Source: JAVBLU01 sp031553225 (lineage in GTDB: Bacteria > Bacillota > Clostridia > Christensenellales > UBA1750). Taken from it: a stretch of DNA of 64,000 bases. The notes beneath the pieces were generated by a model. It ran no database searches. It was not told the origin of the DNA and worked only from the letters and a program-made list of their open reading frames with translations. Shown one piece after another: positions 59,888-64,000 of this stretch (its first letter is position 1; every line of letters starts with the position of its first letter). The position numbers were made by a program, and so were the translations under genes. The stretch spans positions 4,718 through 68,717 of the forward strand of contig JAVBLU010000017.1 in NCBI GenBank assembly GCA_031553225.1. The letters run 5' to 3'.

Positions 59888-62114
59888 ACGCTTTTGCGAG
59901 GTGATCGTCGACGTGGCGCATCAAAACGTCGACCGGCTGTTCACCTACCGCCTGCCGGAGGGCATGGACATTGGCAAGGGCCATCGCGTGCTTGTGCCCT
60001 TTGCGGGACGCACCGTGGAAGGGTACGTGCTCGGCCTGACGCAGCGATGCGATCTGCCGCCCGCCAAGGTGAAGGACGTGTTGCGGCCGCTGGACGAGGA
60101 ACCCGCCCTTTTGCCGCACATGGTGGACCTAGCGCTTTGGCTTCGCCAGAACACCTATTCGTTGCTGGTGGACGCGCTGCGCCTGCTCATTCCCGCGCCC
60201 ATGCGCGCGGGGCGCGCCAGGGAAAAAACCCGCCGCACCGCCGAAGCGGCGGTGGAAGGGGAAGCTCTGGCGGAGGCGCTGAACGCACTGCGCCGCGCGC
60301 CCAAACAGATGGAGCTGCTCGCCCTGCTTGCCAAAGGCAGCCTGCCGACGGCCGAGCTTCCCCCGGGGAGCGAGGCCGTCCTGCGCGCTCTGTGCGCCAA
60401 GGGATACGCCGTAACCGGTCAGGAACAGGTGCGGCGCGAACCGCACCGCGGTATCGCTCCCGATCGCCAGCAGCCCTTTGCGCCAACGCCCGAACAGGAC
60501 AAGGCGCTTGGCCAGTTGCGCTCGGCGCTTGGGCGCCGCGCCGGTGCGTACTTGCTGCACGGCGTAACGGGCAGCGGCAAGACGGAGGTATACCTGCAGA
60601 TCATCGAGGAAGCGCTCGGCCGCGGCATGCAGGCCATCTTGCTGGTGCCGGAGATCGCATTGACGCCCCAGATGGTGAATTGGTTCCGCGCGCGATTTCC
60701 GGGGGACGCGGCCGTGCTGCACTCGCGCCTGTCTCCGGGCGAGCGCCTGGACGAGTGGCTCCGTATCCGCCGGGGCGAGGCCCGCTTGGCCGTGGGCGCG
60801 CGCTCGGCCGTGTTCGCACCATTTGAAAACCTCGGCGTGGTCGTGGTGGATGAGGAGCACGAGGGCACCTACAAGTCCGACCACGCGCCGCGTTACGACG
60901 CGCGCGAGGTGGCGTTGGAGCGCGGGCGGCGCGAGGGCGCGTTGGTGGTGCTCGGTTCCGCCACGCCGGACGTTTGTACCTATCGCCGTGCCCTTGCGGG
61001 CGAGCTTACGCTGCTGCAGATGAAGGAGCGCGCCAACCGCCGCCCCATGCCGGACGTGCAGGTGGTGGACATGCGCCAGGAGCTGGTGAAGGGGAATCGT
61101 ACTGTGTTTTCCCAAACGCTTCTGGGCGAGATGAAGGCCGCCACGCAGGCCGGACGACAGGTCATGCTGCTGCTCAACCGCCGGGGCTACGCGCCCTTCG
61201 TCACCTGCCGCGCCTGCGGAAAAACCGTGAAGTGCCGCCAGTGCGACGTGTCCATGACCTATCACCAAACGGACGGGCTGCTGCACTGCCACTACTGCGA
61301 GGAGACCATGCCCGTGCCCAAAACCTGCCCGCAGCCCGCCTGCGGCTCGCCCTACATCAAGTATTTCGGCGCGGGCACGCAGAAGGTGGAGGAGGAACTG
61401 CGCGAGCTGTTGCCCGGCGTGTGCGTGGAGCGCATGGATGTGGACACCACGCGCGGCAAGGACGGACACGAGAAGATCCTCACGCGCTTTCGGGAAGGCG
61501 CCACGCAGGTGCTCATCGGCACGCAGATGATCGCCAAAGGCCACGATTTTCCGCGCGTGACGCTGGTGGGCGTGCTGGCGGCGGACCTCTCCTTGCACGT
61601 GCCGGACTACCGCAGCGAGGAGCGCACCTTTCAGCTTATCACGCAGATGGCAGGGCGCGCGGGACGGGGCCTTGACCCCGGCCGCGTGATCGTGCAGACG
61701 TACGACCCCGGCCACTACGCCGTGCAGATGGGCGTGGCGGGCGACTACCGCGCCTTTTACGAGCGGGAGATGCGGCGACGCGAGGCCGCGCTGTACCCGC
61801 CGGTGTGTGTCATCCTGCGCTTCGTGTGCGTCAGCGACCTGGACGACGCCGCGCGCGACGCCGCGGACGACCTGTGGGGCGACATGAGCGCTTTCTTCGA
61901 CGCCGCGGCGCACCTGCGCAGGCACCTGGTGCAGATGAACGCCCGGCCTGCGCCCATACCGCTTTTGCGCGGCGAGGCGCGGCACATGCTCTTCCTGAAG
62001 CTGTACGACAGCCCGGCTATTGCGCCGGTGTACGCCGAGATGGCGCGGCTGTGCCAGCTGCCCCGCCCGCGCGTGAAGGTTCATTTTGAGGTAAACCCCG
62101 TTTCCCTGTTCTAG
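59880..62114 (+). CDS. priA: Primosomal helicase PriA
   Basis: It restarts stalled replication forks away from the origin. A 744-residue protein with the N-terminal 3'-DNA-binding domain, Walker A LLHGVTGSGKTEVYLQ near residue 220, a DEEH box in VVVDEEHEGTYKSDHAP and a zinc-binding insertion (CRACGKTVKCRQC then CHYC, and CPQPACG). Helicase motifs IGTQMIAKGHDFP and QMAGRAGRG follow. All eight zinc cysteines look present. Confidence 0.96.
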   Translation: MPERFCEVIVDVAHQNVDRLFTYRLPEGMDIGKGHRVLVPFAGRTVEGYVLGLTQRCDLPPAKVKDVLRPLDEEPALLPHMVDLALWLRQNTYSLLVDALRLLIPAPMRAGRAREKTRRTAEAAVEGEALAEALNALRRAPKQMELLALLAKGSLPTAELPPGSEAVLRALCAKGYAVTGQEQVRREPHRGIAPDRQQPFAPTPEQDKALGQLRSALGRRAGAYLLHGVTGSGKTEVYLQIIEEALGRGMQAILLVPEIALTPQMVNWFRARFPGDAAVLHSRLSPGERLDEWLRIRRGEARLAVGARSAVFAPFENLGVVVVDEEHEGTYKSDHAPRYDAREVALERGRREGALVVLGSATPDVCTYRRALAGELTLLQMKERANRRPMPDVQVVDMRQELVKGNRTVFSQTLLGEMKAATQAGRQVMLLLNRRGYAPFVTCRACGKTVKCRQCDVSMTYHQTDGLLHCHYCEETMPVPKTCPQPACGSPYIKYFGAGTQKVEEELRELLPGVCVERMDVDTTRGKDGHEKILTRFREGATQVLIGTQMIAKGHDFPRVTLVGVLAADLSLHVPDYRSEERTFQLITQMAGRAGRGLDPGRVIVQTYDPGHYAVQMGVAGDYRAFYEREMRRREAALYPPVCVILRFVCVSDLDDAARDAADDLWGDMSAFFDAAAHLRRHLVQMNARPAPIPLLRGEARHMLFLKLYDSPAIAPVYAEMARLCQLPRPRVKVHFEVNPVSLF

Positions 62115-62169
62115 TCTGCGCCTCGGCGGCTGGCAGGAAGCTTGCAAACGATTCATTGGAGGATGTACG

Positions 62170-62640
62170 ATGGCTATACGACGGATACTAAAGAAAGGCG
62201 ACGACACGCTGCGCAAGCGTTCGCATGAGATCACCGCGTTTGACAGGAAGCTGCATAAGCTGCTGGACGATATGTACGACACCATGGTGGCCGAGGAAGG
62301 CGCAGGCCTTGCCGCGCCTCAGGTGGGCATCCTGCGCCGCGTGATCGTCATCGACGTGGGCGAGGGCAGGCTGGAGCTCGTTAACCCGCAGATCATCGAC
62401 GCCTCCGGCGCGGTTGAGGACACGGAGGGCTGCCTCTCCATCCCCCGCGAGCGCTACAAGCTGGTTCGCCCGCAGAGCGTTACCGTGCGCGCCTTCGACA
62501 GGAACGGAACCGCATTTGAGAGGACGGGGGAAGGGCTGCTCGCGCGCGCGTTCTGCCATGAGATCGACCACCTGAACGGCGTGCTCTTCACCGACCTGCT
62601 CGCCGATCCGCAGGCGCAGCGCCTGCCGGATGCGGAGTAG
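62170..62640 (+). CDS. def: Peptide deformylase
   Basis: It removes the N-formyl group from new proteins. 156 residues, with the three motifs intact: GAGLAAPQVG (44-53), EGCLS with metal ligand C88, and CHEIDHLNG with H130/E131/H134. It precedes fmt, which creates the formyl-Met-tRNA that starts the cycle. Confidence 0.96.
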   Translation: MAIRRILKKGDDTLRKRSHEITAFDRKLHKLLDDMYDTMVAEEGAGLAAPQVGILRRVIVIDVGEGRLELVNPQIIDASGAVEDTEGCLSIPRERYKLVRPQSVTVRAFDRNGTAFERTGEGLLARAFCHEIDHLNGVLFTDLLADPQAQRLPDAE

Positions 62641-62644
62641 GCCC

Positions 62645-63583
62645 GTGCTTCGCGTCGTCTTTATGGGTACGCCGGAGTTCGCCGTACCCTCGCTGTGCGC
62701 GCTGCATCTGGCAGGGCACCAGATTGCGGGCGTGTTTTGCCAGCCCGACCGGCCCAGCGGCCGCGGAAACCGTCTGGCTGCCTGCCCGGTGAAGGAGGAG
62801 GCGCTGCGCCTTCAGCTTCCGGTGTACCAGTTCGAGCGCATTCGCCGGCAGGAGGGGCTGGACGCTCTGCGCGCCCTGCGGCCGGACGTGTGCGTGACGG
62901 CGGCGTTCGGACAGATTCTCTCGCGCAAGAACCTGGACGTGTCGCCCATGGGCACGATCAACGTGCACGCCTCGCTTCTGCCGCGCTACCGCGGAGCCGC
63001 GCCGGTGCAGTGGGCCGTGATGAACGGCGAGCGCGTCACAGGCGTGACGACCATGCAAACGGATGAGGGCGTGGACACGGGCGACATGCTGCTGCGAAGG
63101 GCCGTGGACATTGGCCCGAATGAGACGGCGGGCGAGCTGCTTGCGCGCTTGGCGGGCGTGGGCGCGCAGCTCGTTGTGGAGACGCTTGCGCTGCTCATGC
63201 GCGGAGGTCTGCGGCCGCAGAAGCAGGACGAGACGGAGGCGACGCACGTGCCTATGCTGCGGAAGGAACACGGGCTTTTGAATTTCCGGCGACCTGCGCA
63301 GGCGCTGCATAATCAGGTGCGCGGGGTGAACCCCTGGCCGGGTGCGTACGCCGGCATAGGCGGCCAGACGATAAAGATCTGGCAGACGCGCGCGCTTGAT
63401 GGGCGTATGGAGCCAGGAACGGTTATGGAATGCGGGAAGCGCCTGATCGTTGCTTGCGGTGAAGGCGCGCTGGAGATTTTGGAGATGCAGGCGGCCGGGA
63501 GCCGCCGTATGACGCCTGGAGAGTACCTGCTCGGCCACGCTTTGTCGGCCGGGCGGTTCGACGTATGGGAGGAAACCACATGA
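62645..63583 (+). CDS. fmt: Methionyl-tRNA formyltransferase
   Basis: It formylates initiator Met-tRNA. A 312-residue protein: VFMGTPEFAVPSL at the start, the catalytic region FGQILSRKNLDVSPMGTINV with HASLLPRYRGAAPVQWAV, and a C-terminal tRNA-binding domain (NPWPGAYAG). The likely start is GTG 62645, behind GGAGTAGG; ATG 62630 lies inside the def stop region. Overlaps the next gene by ATGA. Confidence 0.95.
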   Translation: MLRVVFMGTPEFAVPSLCALHLAGHQIAGVFCQPDRPSGRGNRLAACPVKEEALRLQLPVYQFERIRRQEGLDALRALRPDVCVTAAFGQILSRKNLDVSPMGTINVHASLLPRYRGAAPVQWAVMNGERVTGVTTMQTDEGVDTGDMLLRRAVDIGPNETAGELLARLAGVGAQLVVETLALLMRGGLRPQKQDETEATHVPMLRKEHGLLNFRRPAQALHNQVRGVNPWPGAYAGIGGQTIKIWQTRALDGRMEPGTVMECGKRLIVACGEGALEILEMQAAGSRRMTPGEYLLGHALSAGRFDVWEETT

Positions 63584-63966
63584 GCGACGACAGAAACTCC
63601 GGCGCGCGGGGGCCGGGTGGCGAGGAACCGCGGGACGGCCGCGCGCCGCGTGAACGCGGGAACACGAATGGGCATGGGCCGCAAGGCGATCGCCCGCGCA
63701 CGTCTTTTGCCGCAAACGGGAGATCCGGTGAACGCAGAGGCCAGGGCGGACGGCCGTCTTCGGGCGCGCCGCGGTTTGCCAGGCCGGCCGAAGGCGGCGA
63801 GCGGCCGCAGGGCGAGCATCGGCCGCGCTTCGAAAAACGCCCGTATGGCGAGGGCGGCGACCGCAAGCCCTTCGAACGCAAGCCGTACGACGGCGAACGC
63901 AAGCCTTTTGAGAAGCGCCCGTATGGCGACGGCGGCGAACGCAAGCCCTGCGACCGCAAGCCCTAG
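63580..63966 (+). CDS. Basic, disordered repeat protein interrupted by in-frame TAG near window end
   Basis: 128 residues up to a TAG at 63964-63966. The sequence is disordered, rich in Arg, Gly, Pro and Lys, with degenerate repeats of the type RKPFERKPYDGE and EKRPYGDGGE from about residue 90. The reading frame stays open after the TAG to the window end and continues the same repeat (DGERTPFERKP), and the TAG stands where earlier units have TAC. So the gene is either broken by a nonsense change, read through, or misread. ATG 63580 overlaps the fmt stop with GGAGGAAA ahead. In related genomes fmt is followed by rsmB; this could be a disordered N-terminal extension of it (inference). Confidence 0.6.
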   Translation: MSDDRNSGARGPGGEEPRDGRAPRERGNTNGHGPQGDRPRTSFAANGRSGERRGQGGRPSSGAPRFARPAEGGERPQGEHRPRFEKRPYGEGGDRKPFERKPYDGERKPFEKRPYGDGGERKPCDRKP

Positions 63967-64000
63967 GACGGCGAACGCACGCCCTTCGAGCGCAAGCCGG

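Noticed and set aside
60129..62285. Minus-strand frame of about 700 codons opposite priA and def
   Set aside because: Runs across two well-identified genes and has no recognisable domain; shadow only.
63841..63999. Possible CRISPR-like or tandem DNA repeat at the right edge
   Set aside because: The repeats are in frame, of variable length and protein-coding in character; there are no spacers of constant size.

Overview
The window is a gene-dense, GC-rich bacterial chromosome segment. It most likely comes from a high-GC member of the Clostridia (Bacillota). The evidence for this is inference from several signs. Shine-Dalgarno sequences are strong and start codons include many TTG and GTG. A vegetative sigma factor sits directly behind dnaG. 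The era / YqzL-like / recO, yicC-remA-rpoZ-coaBC-priA-def-fmt and phoH-pgpH-ybeY-cdd-era arrangements are typical of the phylum. RNase P RNA is class A, and the HflX N-terminus and PpdK are of clostridial type. I see no phage, transposon, CRISPR array, tRNA or rRNA gene.

Layout. 1-8.3 kb: the end of hflX, an unknown two-domain Ala/Pro-rich protein, a GPH-type sugar symporter on the minus strand, a DUF2089/SHOCT-like/small-membrane-protein operon, and a compact ECF sigma / putative anti-sigma / zinc-ribbon membrane-protein operon. 8.3-17.8 kb: carbohydrate and lipid functions, mostly on the minus strand. These are glycerol kinase, a catabolic operon (FGGY kinase, GatD-like dehydrogenase, URO-D-fold protein), a diacylglycerol-kinase-family enzyme, AraD on the plus strand, and a MacA/MacB-like pair without its ATPase. 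18-22.8 kb: an orphan MsmX-type sugar ABC ATPase, a CdaR/PucR-type regulator followed directly by malic enzyme, and a TetR regulator. 22.9-33.8 kb: apgM, uvrC, an RNA methyltransferase-like gene, an RluA-type pseudouridine synthase, then phoH-pgpH-ybeY-cdd-era, a tiny YqzL-like gene and recO. 34-38.6 kb: ppdK, a small secreted or membrane protein and dgt. 38.7-44.3 kb: dnaG-sigA-trmK-nif3-zinc ribbon gene-rnpB. 44.3-46.7 kb, minus strand: DUF3788, a Gfo/Idh/MocA oxidoreductase and a sugar-phosphate isomerase. 47.1-50.8 kb: a secreted unknown, an NfnAB/SudAB-like flavoprotein pair and an acetyltransferase. 50.8-56.6 kb: obgE-yhbY, an unknown membrane protein on the minus strand, then rbfA-nrnA-truB-ribF. 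56.6-64 kb: a 4-TM protein, yicC-remA-rpoZ-coaBC-priA-def-fmt and a basic repeat protein that runs into an in-frame TAG near the window end.

Many genes are translationally coupled through ATGA, GTGA or TGATG overlaps, which supports the operon calls. The housekeeping blocks serve RNA processing and ribosome maturation (RNase P RNA, YbeY, Era, RbfA, Obg, YhbY, TruB, RluA, YicC), DNA replication and repair (DnaG, PriA, RecO, UvrC) and central carbon metabolism around pyruvate (PpdK, malic enzyme, ApgM). The least explained parts are the sigma/anti-sigma/zinc-ribbon operon, the DUF2089/SHOCT module, the catabolic operon containing a URO-D-fold protein, the MacAB-like pair without an ATPase, and the interrupted repeat gene at the right edge.
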